From positions 1 to 6,154 of the forward strand of contig DASWMO010000114.1 of assembly GCA_036399715.1 (NCBI GenBank): a DNA stretch of 6,154 nt. The letters run 5' to 3'. The first letter of the stretch is position 1, and each line of letters begins with the position of its first letter. The notes beneath the pieces were generated by a model. The model was not told the origin of the DNA and searched no databases. It saw only the letters and a program-made list of their open reading frames with translations. The position numbers were made by a program, and so were the translations under genes. This DNA is from DASVSE01 sp036399715. Lineage in GTDB: Bacteria; Bacteroidota; Rhodothermia; Rhodothermales; Rubricoccaceae. Positions 1 to 4,369 of the stretch are shown one piece after another.

Positions 1-191
1 GCCTCAACCTCGTCGGCGGTGTACTTCGCCGCGTTGTCTTTGTGGTTGATGTAGCTGTGGGCAGCCCGAACGTGCTCGGGCGTATCGACCGGGTACTTTT
101 TGTTGGTCGGGTCGGCGAACTCGACGTCGCCGTACTCATGCTCGCCGCGTGCGGGATCGACATCGTCGCGGCGGTGGACCGTCTGGCTCAT
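1..191 (-). CDS. DUF6582-like small protein, partial (C-terminus beyond left edge)
   Basis: The gene starts with ATG at 191 and reads to the left edge without a stop, giving the first 63 residues. Residues 1-20 are polar and charged (Asp, Glu, Arg, His). They are followed by the motif KKYPVDTPEHVRAAHSYINH at residues 31-50 and then KDNAAKYTADEVE at 51-63. This KYP-(V/I)-D-x-x-x-H-(V/I)-RAA-x-SYIN-x-x-x-NAAKY pattern is what I know from small proteins annotated DUF6582, where it forms nearly the whole conserved part and is usually followed by a short basic helix. Function is unknown; the motif is found in phage and plasmid proteins and in small bacterial proteins. No Shine-Dalgarno sequence precedes the ATG. 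A large inverted repeat lies 10 bases upstream and would fall in the mRNA leader. The gene is divergent from the isochorismatase-family gene. The gene call is firm; the family name is from memory of the motif. Confidence 0.78.
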   Translation of the reverse strand, partial: MSQTVHRRDDVDPARGEHEYGDVEFADPTNKKYPVDTPEHVRAAHSYINHKDNAAKYTADEVE

Positions 192-496
192 GGTGATTTC
201 CGGATGCCGGTTCAGGGGTGCCGTCCGTGGGCTGAACCGGGGCGGCATCCTGCGGTTTCGGGCGCGCTCAGGACAGGGGACGCCCCTACGACCACCTCAT
301 CCAACGCCGGCTCGACCACCGAGCGGCGGATCCGAGCGGGCGCTCGTGCGTGGGCCTATGCGGGACGCATCCTGGCCTCGGAGCCTACCGCTGGCGTTGA
401 TGCCGACATCTGCCCGGACGGGCAGGCCGCTACCGCAGACGTGCTCGGGCGACCGGACGTGCCAGCGCCCCGCTCCTCTCGCATCCCTCCCCTGCC
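192..496. other. Divergent intergenic region with palindromes, no gene seen
   Basis: These 305 bases separate two divergent genes. I see no convincing coding sequence: the frames open here have compositions typical of chance GC-rich ORFs and overlap the neighbours out of frame. Two symmetric elements stand out. One is a long bulged inverted repeat at 202-250, listed separately. The other is CTGCCCG-GA-CGGGCAG at 410-425, a perfect 7-bp hyphenated palindrome about 70 bases ahead of the isochorismatase-family start, in a plausible operator position. No clear promoter box was recognised on either strand. Confidence 0.55.
202..250 (-). repeat. Bulged inverted repeat in the leader of the DUF6582-like gene
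   Basis: CCGGTTCAG at 207-215 and CTGAACCGG at 232-240 are perfect 9-base complements with a 16-base loop. Outside them GGATG at 202-206 pairs with CATCC at 246-250, leaving a 5-base bulge at 241-245. The whole element is a 14-bp stem. It ends 10 bases before the minus-strand start codon, so in that mRNA it could limit ribosome access; as DNA it could be an operator. The symmetry is seen; the role is inferred. Confidence 0.5.
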
Positions 497-1117
497 GTGC
501 CCGCTCGCAACGCCGACCTTCACGGGCTCGCCCCCGACACGTGCCCCGTCGCCCTCCTCCTCGTCGACGTGGTCTCGGACTACGACTTCCCTGACGGCGA
601 CCGGCTCCTCGAACAGGCCCGCCCGGCGGTCGAGCGCATGATCGGGCTCGTGCGGCGGGCCCGCGAGGCGGGCGTGCCCGTGGTTTATGCCAACGACAAC
701 TTCGGCCGCTGGCAGGATGACTTCGGTGCCGTCGTCAGGCGCGCCCTCCGGCCCGAGTCGCCGGCACGGGACCTCACCGAGCGGATCCGACCGGGCCCCG
801 AGGACTACGTCGTTCTCAAACCCAAGCACTCGGCGTTCTTCCAGACGCCCCTCGAGACGGTCCTTGCTCATCTCGGCACTCGGACCCTCGTGCTGGCCGG
901 CTTCACGGGCGATGTGTGCCTGCTCGCGACGGCGCTCGACGCCAACATGCGCGACTTCCGGCTCGTCGTGCCGGCCGATACCGTCGCCTCGATGGAGCCT
1001 GCCGACAACGAAGCCGCACTCGCCTACCTCCGCCGCGTCGCCGATGCCGAGACGCCGCCCGCAGCCGACGTGGACTTCGCGGCGCTGATCGCGGAGCCCG
1101 CCGACGCCGCGTCCTGA
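497..1117 (+). CDS. Isochorismatase-family cysteine hydrolase
   Basis: This is a 206-residue protein of the isochorismatase-like cysteine hydrolase superfamily, a single-domain alpha/beta (Rossmann-like) fold of usual length. The family includes isochorismatases, nicotinamidases, N-carbamoylsarcosine amidases and related hydrolases; the substrate cannot be read from this sequence. The catalytic triad is visible: Asp24 in ALLLVDVVSDY, Lys108 in VVLKPKHSAF, and the nucleophile Cys141 in AGFTGDVCLLATALDA, which also carries the usual turn before the cysteine. YANDNFGRW at 64-72 fits the second core strand. The nicotinamidase metal-binding Asp-x-His-x-x-His pattern is not evident, which argues against PncA. 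The start taken is GTG at 497. It leaves a short extension before the first strand, and no Shine-Dalgarno sequence helps decide. The gene is monocistronic as far as seen, with a strong hairpin 24 bases after the stop. Confidence 0.93.
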   Translation: MPARNADLHGLAPDTCPVALLLVDVVSDYDFPDGDRLLEQARPAVERMIGLVRRAREAGVPVVYANDNFGRWQDDFGAVVRRALRPESPARDLTERIRPGPEDYVVLKPKHSAFFQTPLETVLAHLGTRTLVLAGFTGDVCLLATALDANMRDFRLVVPADTVASMEPADNEAALAYLRRVADAETPPAADVDFAALIAEPADAAS

Positions 1118-1140
1118 TCACTCCGACCGCCTCTCATGCA

Positions 1141-1175
1141 ACGCGCCCCGCCCGGAGTGTCCGAGCGGGGCGCGT
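1141..1175. terminator. Bidirectional hairpin terminator between convergent genes
   Basis: ACGCGCCCCGC at 1141-1151 and GCGGGGCGCGT at 1165-1175 form a perfect 11-bp GC-rich stem. Inside the loop, CGGA at 1153-1156 pairs with TCCG at 1160-1163, so only GTG is left unpaired at the tip. The element lies between the stop of the isochorismatase-family gene (1117) and the stop of the minus-strand yciF-like gene (1194), where a shared terminator is expected. Neither side carries a clear T-run, so termination efficiency is uncertain. Confidence 0.75.
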
Positions 1176-1193
1176 GAAGACCGAGGAGGGGCG

Positions 1194-1703
1194 TTATGCC
1201 CGCACCGCGTCCGGGTTGACGATCTGCTCGGCGATCGTCGTGAGCTTCTCGTCCGTCGCCTTCTCCTCCTCGAGCGACTGGAGCAGAAGCGGCAGGTCCT
1301 CGGTCCGCCCGAGCTGCTTCGCGAACGTCGCGACGGTCCCGTAGCCGGCGATCTCGTAGTGCTCGACGCGCTGCGAGGCCGCGATGAGGCCCGCGTCGCG
1401 GACAGCGTCGTCACCGTTGGCGGCGATCATCTCGTTGCCCTCCTTGACGAGGCCCTTCATGGCCTGGCACGTCTCGCCGGAGGTGCTGGCGCCGAGCGAC
1501 GTCAGGATCTGGTCGAGGCGGTCGCGCTGCACGAGCGTCTGTTCGAGGTGCATCTCGAAGCCGCGGCGGAGCTCGGCGTGCGTGGCCGCCTCGGCCATCA
1601 TCGGGAGTGCAGCGGTGAGTTGGTCCTCGGCACTGCGGAGGTCCTGGAGCTGGGCGACGTAAAGGTCGTGGAACGTGTCGAAGGTCTGGCCGAAGAGAGA
1701 CAT
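1194..1703 (-). CDS. yciF: YciF/YciE-type ferritin-like protein (DUF892)
   Basis: This 169-residue protein belongs to the DUF892 (YciE/YciF) ferritin-like family and has the full usual length. The N-terminus, with LYVAQLQDLRSAEDQLTAALP at about 14-34, is the characteristic first helix. Carboxylate and histidine residues spaced for a di-iron four-helix bundle follow: Glu26; Glu50, His52 and Glu54 in FEMHLEQT; Glu114, His115 and Glu117 in QRVEHYEIAGYG; and Glu145-147 with Asp151 in LEEEKATDEKL. The family is cytosolic and linked to stress responses in enterobacteria (YciF is induced by osmotic stress and stationary phase), but its reaction is not firmly known. The ATG at 1703 fits the family N-terminus; no Shine-Dalgarno sequence is present. 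It is divergent from the PRC-barrel gene, and the region between them carries an inverted repeat. The family call is very secure; the metal ligands are inferred from spacing. Confidence 0.95.
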   Translation of the reverse strand: MSLFGQTFDTFHDLYVAQLQDLRSAEDQLTAALPMMAEAATHAELRRGFEMHLEQTLVQRDRLDQILTSLGASTSGETCQAMKGLVKEGNEMIAANGDDAVRDAGLIAASQRVEHYEIAGYGTVATFAKQLGRTEDLPLLLQSLEEEKATDEKLTTIAEQIVNPDAVRA

Positions 1704-1786
1704 GGCAGGGGTGGGGAATGGAAGGTCCGAACCGGCCCAGGGGCGGGAGGTTGCCGGTTTTTACGGCCTGCCACTCCGTTCAGCAC

Positions 1787-1810
1787 GAGCCTGAGCCCAG
1801 ACTCAGGCTC
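1787..1810. repeat. Perfect 9-bp inverted repeat between divergent genes
   Basis: GAGCCTGAG at 1787-1795 and CTCAGGCTC at 1802-1810 are perfect complements separated by CCCAGA. It lies in the 243-base divergent region 1704-1946, 84 bases ahead of the yciF start and 137 bases ahead of the PRC-barrel start. Neither side has a T-run and both flanking genes point away, so a terminator is unlikely. A regulator site shared by the two stress-type genes or a leader hairpin is more likely. The rest of the intergenic region is GC-rich with no promoter box I trust. Confidence 0.5.
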
Positions 1811-1946
1811 CGGCCGACGCCGCCGTCCGAGTGCGTCCTTCAGGCGCCGCCCCCCGGTAGGCCGGAGTGCCATACCCCCGTGCGGCAGGGCCGGGCGAAC
1901 CAACCGGTGGCCGCCGGGTTAGGGCAGCCCATCCTCCTCCACCTTC

Positions 1947-2264
1947 ATGTCCCACGTTCCCCTTTCCGCTACCTCCGACTGGCGGCTCGCCGACGACGCG
2001 CAGGACATTCGGGGTGTCGATGTGGTCGACGCCACCGGCGCGCGGCTCGGCCGGATCGTCGAACTCGTCGTCGACACGGCGACCGAGACGGTCTCGACGG
2101 TCCTGCTCGACGATGGGACCGGGATTGCGGTCGCGGAGCTTACGGTAGGCGACGGACTCGTGACCGCTAGCCCGCGTGCGACCGAGGCCATCGCGCACAA
2201 GGGTCTGCCGGCGGAGCAGGTCGGGTACAGCGGCCGGATCGTGCGGCATGAGGACGCACGCTGA
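1947..2264 (+). CDS. PRC-barrel domain protein
   Basis: This is a 105-residue protein whose centre is a PRC-barrel. Residues 20-45 (DIRGVDVVDATGARLGRIVE, then LVVDT) give the first strands with the usual glycine-containing turn, and 46-72 give the next strands (VSTVLLDDGTGIAVAELTVG). PRC-barrel domains occur in the photosynthetic reaction centre H subunit, in RimM, and as stand-alone small proteins of unknown role often found beside stress genes. This one has no transmembrane segment or signal peptide, so it should be cytosolic. The tail (about 75-105) has no motif I know. The ATG at 1947 is the natural start; there is no Shine-Dalgarno sequence. The DUF6766-type membrane gene begins 58 bases after its stop on the same strand, so the two are probably cotranscribed. 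Confidence 0.88.
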   Translation: MSHVPLSATSDWRLADDAQDIRGVDVVDATGARLGRIVELVVDTATETVSTVLLDDGTGIAVAELTVGDGLVTASPRATEAIAHKGLPAEQVGYSGRIVRHEDAR

Positions 2265-2322
2265 ATACCACCTCGCCCCATCATCCCGGTGAGTCGCGCC
2301 CCTCGTGCGTTCCATCTCCCAC

Positions 2323-2988
2323 ATGAAGCGCTTTCTGCAGGACAACGGCCTCTCGATCGTCCTCGCCGCCATCTTTGCGGTGCTCTTCGTCGGGCAGAGC
2401 GTTGCCGGTATGTACCAGTACAACGGCGAGCAGCAGGCCCACGGCGACCCGTCGGTGACCTACACGGAGTACCTCACGACGCCACATTTCGGTGAGGCCG
2501 TCTTCGAGAACTGGGAGAGCGAGTTTCTCCAGATGGGCGCGTACATCCTGCTGACCCTGTTCTTCCACCAGCGGGGCTCGGCCGAGTCCAACGACCCCGA
2601 CGAGAAGGTCCATCTGGCGGCCGATCTCGCGGCTCACCGCGACGATCCCGAGGCGCCAGGGCCCGTCCGCCGGGGCGGCCTCCAGCTGGTGCTCTACCGA
2701 TACTCGCTCGCCATTGCCTTCTTCGTCCTGTTTGCCGGGTCCTTCGTCGGGCACGCCCTCGCCGGGCTCGGCGAGTACAACGCGCAGCAGCTCGCCCACG
2801 GTGAGGTGCCGACGACGCTGGCCGGCTACGTCGGCGGCTCGCAGTTCTGGTTCGAGTCGCTCCAGAACTGGCAGAGCGAGTTTCTGGCCGTGCTGGCCAT
2901 CATCATCCTCTCCGTCTGGCTCCGGGCCGACGGCTCGCCCGAATCGAAACGGGTCTGGGAGCCGCACCGCAAGACCGGGACCGCCTGA
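2323..2988 (+). CDS. DUF6766-type four-helix membrane protein
   Basis: This is a 221-residue integral membrane protein of the type annotated DUF6766; its function is not known. Hydrophobic helices lie at about 9-30, 69-83, 126-149 and 187-201. The protein is an internal duplication: in each half a helix is followed by YN-x(1-2)-QQ-x-AHG (residues 33-41 and 152-160), then NWESEFLQ or NWQSEFLA (63-70 and 182-189), a second helix, and GSAES or GSPES (85-89 and 204-208). A hydrophilic linker rich in Asp, Arg and Pro spans about 90-118. The start MKRFLQDNGLS at ATG 2323 matches the usual family start. A GTG 18 bases upstream at 2305 would add six residues and is less likely. It is probably in an operon with the PRC-barrel gene. 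Four helices suggest both ends on the same side; orientation was not determined. Confidence 0.88.
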   Translation: MKRFLQDNGLSIVLAAIFAVLFVGQSVAGMYQYNGEQQAHGDPSVTYTEYLTTPHFGEAVFENWESEFLQMGAYILLTLFFHQRGSAESNDPDEKVHLAADLAAHRDDPEAPGPVRRGGLQLVLYRYSLAIAFFVLFAGSFVGHALAGLGEYNAQQLAHGEVPTTLAGYVGGSQFWFESLQNWQSEFLAVLAIIILSVWLRADGSPESKRVWEPHRKTGTA

Positions 2989-3201
2989 CGCGTGTCGGGT
3001 CAGAACGGCGAAGCTGACGTTCCACGTCGCCCGTCACACGTGAGCTGGCCTCTCGCGGAAGTCGGCCGCGATGTGCACAGATCAGCCGGGACTTGCGCAC
3101 TCAGGCCTCGAGATCACGGAGCAGTACCTCACCAAGGTGAAGGTGGGGGCGACATCGTAAATGGCAAGATCGGAGAGCCTCGCTTCAGGGCCAACGGGAG
3201 A

Positions 3202-3256
3202 CGGTCCCCGGAACGGAAGAAGGGCTCCGCCGGGGACCGCGTCGAAGAACTCGACG
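3202..3256. repeat. Two adjacent perfect hairpins
   Basis: CGGTCCCCGG at 3202-3211 and CCGGGGACCG at 3230-3239 form a perfect 10-bp stem. Inside it, after two unpaired bases, CGGA (3214-3217) pairs with TCCG (3226-3229). Immediately after, with no gap, CGTCGA (3240-3245) pairs with TCGACG (3251-3256) across the loop AGAAC. Back-to-back stems that could stack coaxially are more typical of a folded RNA than of a simple terminator; there is no T-run. Confidence 0.6.
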
Positions 3257-3320
3257 GCCGATCCATGGAGCGTCGCGGAGCGCAGGCTGACTGGGCTTCG
3301 GACACCCACCACCTCGTCCG

Positions 3321-3360
3321 GGCACCGTGGCGCCAGCCGGTCCCGGGCGACCGCGGTGCC
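3321..3360. repeat. Nested two-level stem
   Basis: GGCACC at 3321-3326 pairs with GGTGCC at 3355-3360. Within it CGGTC (3338-3342) pairs with GACCG (3349-3353) around the loop CCGGGC, and the 11-base left-hand segment 3327-3337 contains the self-complementary TGGCGCCA (3328-3335). The arrangement resembles an RNA stem with a large internal bulge or a small three-way junction. Confidence 0.45.
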
Positions 3361-3367
3361 CCATGCT

Positions 3368-3385
3368 TTACGGGTGAACCCGTAA
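3368..3385. repeat. 18-bp hyphenated palindrome TTACGGGTGAACCCGTAA
   Basis: TTACGGGT and ACCCGTAA are perfect 8-base complements around the central GA. As RNA it gives a 7-bp hairpin with a UGAA loop; as DNA it has the size and symmetry of a site for a dimeric helix-turn-helix repressor. It lies 171 bases ahead of the YopX-like start and 47 bases ahead of the strong Shine-Dalgarno sequence of the small ORF. Confidence 0.5.
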
Positions 3386-3431
3386 CCAGGTCTCCCACAC
3401 AATGCCCCCCGCGTAGGAGGAGAGGAGTCAG

Positions 3432-3485
3432 ATGAGAAGGGGTACACCTACCCATACGGCCCGCGACACGCGGCCCCGATACTGA
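3432..3485 (+). CDS. Possible 17-residue leader peptide with strong Shine-Dalgarno
   Basis: ATG at 3432 opens 17 codons (MRRGTPTHTARDTRPRY) closed by TGA at 3483-3485. It is preceded by a purine run with AGGAGG at 3415-3420, 11 bases before the ATG, followed by a second GGAG. This is the only strong Shine-Dalgarno sequence I see in the window; the larger genes do without one. The peptide is basic (five Arg) with three Thr and no known motif. Its stop overlaps the palindrome ACTGAGCCTCAGT (3481-3493). TCTCC at 3391-3395 can pair with GGAGA at 3419-3423 and cover the ribosome site. A regulatory leader peptide ahead of the YopX-like gene is possible, but the ORF is short enough to be chance, and the purine run may belong to an RNA structure. 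Confidence 0.25.
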   Translation: MRRGTPTHTARDTRPRY

Positions 3486-3493
3486 GCCTCAGT
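3481..3493. repeat. 13-bp palindrome ACTGAGCCTCAGT ahead of the YopX-like gene
   Basis: ACTGAG and CTCAGT are perfect complements around a single C. It lies 62 bases before the YopX-like start codon and about 30 bases ahead of a weak promoter-like TACCGTTTG at 3524-3532. It could be an operator for that gene or the tip of the upstream structured region. Confidence 0.35.
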
Positions 3494-3555
3494 GCTGCAT
3501 TCTGCGGCGAGGGAGATCCGTTCTACCGTTTGCACCCTTCACGTGCCCACCTGTC

Positions 3556-4005
3556 ATGGCCGAACTCACCACCGCCGTCATCCGCGCCCGCGTCTGGTTC
3601 AATGGCCAGATGTATACGCCCGAGGAGGCTGCCCAGGCCCAGTTCGTTCTCTTGCCCACCGGCGAGGCGGGCCAACTCAACCCTACCCCGGGCGACGATC
3701 CTCAGGTCGAGGCACCCCGGCTCAACGTCTTCGACAGCGTCCGCGCGTTCCCGATGCTCTCCACGCTCGCACACGATGCCGACGGGCGCGAGGTGTTCGT
3801 CGGCGACGTCATTGAGGAGCTCACATACCTGCGCCGCTACGTCGTCCAGCACGGCTACGCATTCGTCTCGGAGGTGGCCAACGTCGGGTTCTTCGGTTCG
3901 CCACTCGGAGAGATGGAGCGGCGCCTGCTCCGCATCTCGGACAACCTCGTCTACTACCGTGTCACCGGCACCATGTACGACGAGGACTTCGACTCCACAG
4001 ACTGA
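3556..4005 (+). CDS. YopX-like protein, unknown function
   Basis: This is a 149-residue protein without signal peptide or membrane segment. Two parts resemble the YopX family (small beta-barrel proteins first seen in Bacillus phage SPbeta and common in prophages). RARVWFNGQMYTPEEA at 10-25 matches the YopX opening of the form KFRAWD-x-x-x-x-MY, and HDADGREVFVGDVIEEL at 73-89 matches the core motif D-x-x-G-x-x-(I/V)-(F/Y)-x-GD-(I/V)-(I/V). The segment between (30-60) is Pro/Gly-rich and poorly conserved. The acidic tail (142-149, EDFD region) has no motif I know. ATG 3556 has no Shine-Dalgarno sequence; a weak TACCGTTTG lies 24 bases upstream. It is preceded by a hairpin-rich gap and followed by tandem repeats and a terminator, so it seems monocistronic. 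The gene is credible by length and codon pattern; the YopX assignment rests on two short motifs. Confidence 0.75.
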   Translation: MAELTTAVIRARVWFNGQMYTPEEAAQAQFVLLPTGEAGQLNPTPGDDPQVEAPRLNVFDSVRAFPMLSTLAHDADGREVFVGDVIEELTYLRRYVVQHGYAFVSEVANVGFFGSPLGEMERRLLRISDNLVYYRVTGTMYDEDFDSTD

Positions 4006-4032
4006 GCGCGTCACACGACGCTCTAGGTGTTT

Positions 4033-4071
4033 GCGGTGAGCTCCAGCGGTGAACACCAGCAGTGAACTCCA
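4033..4071. repeat. Three 13-bp tandem repeats
   Basis: GCGGTGAGCTCCA (4033-4045), GCGGTGAACACCA (4046-4058) and GCAGTGAACTCCA (4059-4071) follow one another without gaps. Each copy differs from a GCGGTGAACTCCA consensus at one position. They start 27 bases after the YopX-like stop, in non-coding DNA. Thirteen bases is not a multiple of three, which argues against a coding repeat. Spacing slightly over one helical turn could suit a repeated protein-binding site. Confidence 0.7.
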
Positions 4072-4081
4072 TCTGATGGAG
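4067..4081. repeat. 15-bp palindrome overlapping the third tandem repeat
   Basis: CTCCATC and GATGGAG are perfect complements around a single T. The left arm is the end of the third 13-bp repeat. Nearby are further self-complementary words: GGCAGGCCTGCC at 4100-4111, fully palindromic, and GTAGCTAC at 4116-4123. Confidence 0.5.
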
Positions 4082-4131
4082 ACGAGCCAGCACTGCCCTG
4101 GCAGGCCTGCCTACAGTAGCTACAGGTTGGG

Positions 4132-4165
4132 TGGGCGGAATTCCGGCCCCATGGCCGGACGCCCA
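4132..4165 (+). terminator. Probable terminator after the YopX-like gene
   Basis: TCCGGCC (4142-4148) pairs with GGCCGGA (4153-4159) around CCAT. Below it TGGGCG (4132-4137) pairs with CGCCCA (4160-4165), with four bases bulged on the left arm. On the plus strand it runs directly into an AT-rich tail (ATTAATTAGCTTTCTAAAA), unusual in this GC-rich window and suitable for release of a transcript. It ends the transcription unit of the gene at 3556-4005. Confidence 0.55.
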
Positions 4166-4213
4166 ATTAATTAGCTTTCTAAAATATGCTGGCATCCATA
4201 GTCTCAAACGAGA

Positions 4214-4246
4214 TAGCCCCATGTTCCGCGTAGGAACATGGGGCTA
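4214..4246. terminator. 14-bp perfect-stem terminator after tRNA-Val
   Basis: TAGCCCCATGTTCC (4214-4227) and GGAACATGGGGCTA (4233-4246) form a perfect 14-bp stem with the 5-base loop GCGTA. It begins 14 bases after the 3' end of the minus-strand tRNA, the usual place for a tRNA terminator. Downstream on the minus strand is TCTCGTTTG, and on the plus strand CGGTCTTTCTT, so it could stop transcription from both sides. Confidence 0.8.
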
Positions 4247-4260
4247 CGGTCTTTCTTAAG

Positions 4261-4334
4261 TGGGCCTTGTAAGATTTGAACTTACGACCTCTCGCGTGTG
4301 AGGCGAGCGCTCTAAACCGCTGAGCTAAAGGCCC
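4261..4334 (-). tRNA. tRNA-Val (anticodon CAC)
   Basis: The 74-base minus-strand sequence folds as a complete cloverleaf. The acceptor stem GGGCCTT/AAGGCCC has seven perfect pairs. The D stem is GCTC/GAGC with GG in the loop, and the anticodon stem is CTCGC/GCGAG around the loop CTCACAC, giving anticodon CAC. The variable loop is AGGTC, and the T stem GTAAG/CTTAC encloses TTCAAAT. The discriminator base is A, as normal for valine. Anticodon CAC reads GUG codons, which suits a GC-rich genome. No CCA is encoded (A is followed by CTT), so it must be added after transcription. The gene lies 100 bases beyond the ketosynthase stop on the same strand, with its own predicted promoter and terminator. 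Confidence 0.96.
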
Positions 4335-4369
4335 GGTGCCTCCGCGGCGTAACGCGTCGGTCGGGAGGG

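Larger units (their letters stand above)
2989..3555. other. 567-base gene-poor interval dense in hairpins; possible structured RNA
   Basis: No frame here gives a recognisable protein. Longer open frames exist on both strands at about 2992-3435 (+) and 3082-3455 (-), but their products are low-complexity, rich in Arg, Pro, Ser and Gly, and look like chance. What stands out is perfect short-range symmetry: TCGCGG/CCGCGA at 3053-3058 and 3066-3071; CGGTCCCCGG/CCGGGGACCG at 3202-3239; CGTCGA/TCGACG at 3240-3256; a two-level stem at 3321-3360; TTACGGGTGAACCCGTAA at 3368-3385; CCGCG/CGCGG at 3461-3473; and ACTGAGCCTCAGT at 3481-3493. I tested by eye for conserved segments of RNase P RNA, tmRNA and SRP RNA and saw none. 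A structured RNA of unknown class, a long leader of the YopX-like gene, or the remains of a mobile element are all possible. Confidence 0.4.

Noticed and set aside
1803..2423. 206-codon minus-strand frame across the PRC-barrel gene
   Set aside because: It is a shadow: it spans an intergenic region and two genes on the other strand, and no family was recognised.
2281..2967. 228-codon minus-strand frame
   Set aside because: It is antisense to the membrane protein gene, whose internal repeats and helices are clear. The antisense product has no domain.
2990..3040. Terminator after the DUF6766-type gene
   Set aside because: CGTGT-CGGG (2991-2999) can pair with CCCG-TC-ACACG (3030-3040), but the loop is 30 bases and there is no T-run; too weak to list as a terminator.
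2992..3435. 147-codon plus-strand frame in the gap
   Set aside because: The composition looks random and no domain was recognised. It starts just after the preceding gene and covers the hairpins, so structure explains the region better.
3082..3455. Minus-strand open frames of 108 and 121 codons in the hairpin-rich gap
   Set aside because: Both are low-complexity products without motifs, in different frames over the same DNA, with stems running through them. Neither is convincing as a gene or pseudogene, though a small unknown protein cannot be excluded.
3053..3493. RNase P RNA, tmRNA, SRP RNA or a group II intron in the hairpin region
   Set aside because: The conserved words I know for these RNAs (for example the RNase P GGAAAGTCC core, the tmRNA resume region, the SRP GGAAGCAGCC loop, intron domain V) were not found on either strand by eye.
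4033..4071. CRISPR array
   Set aside because: The repeats are contiguous 13-mers without spacers, so this is a tandem repeat and not a CRISPR.
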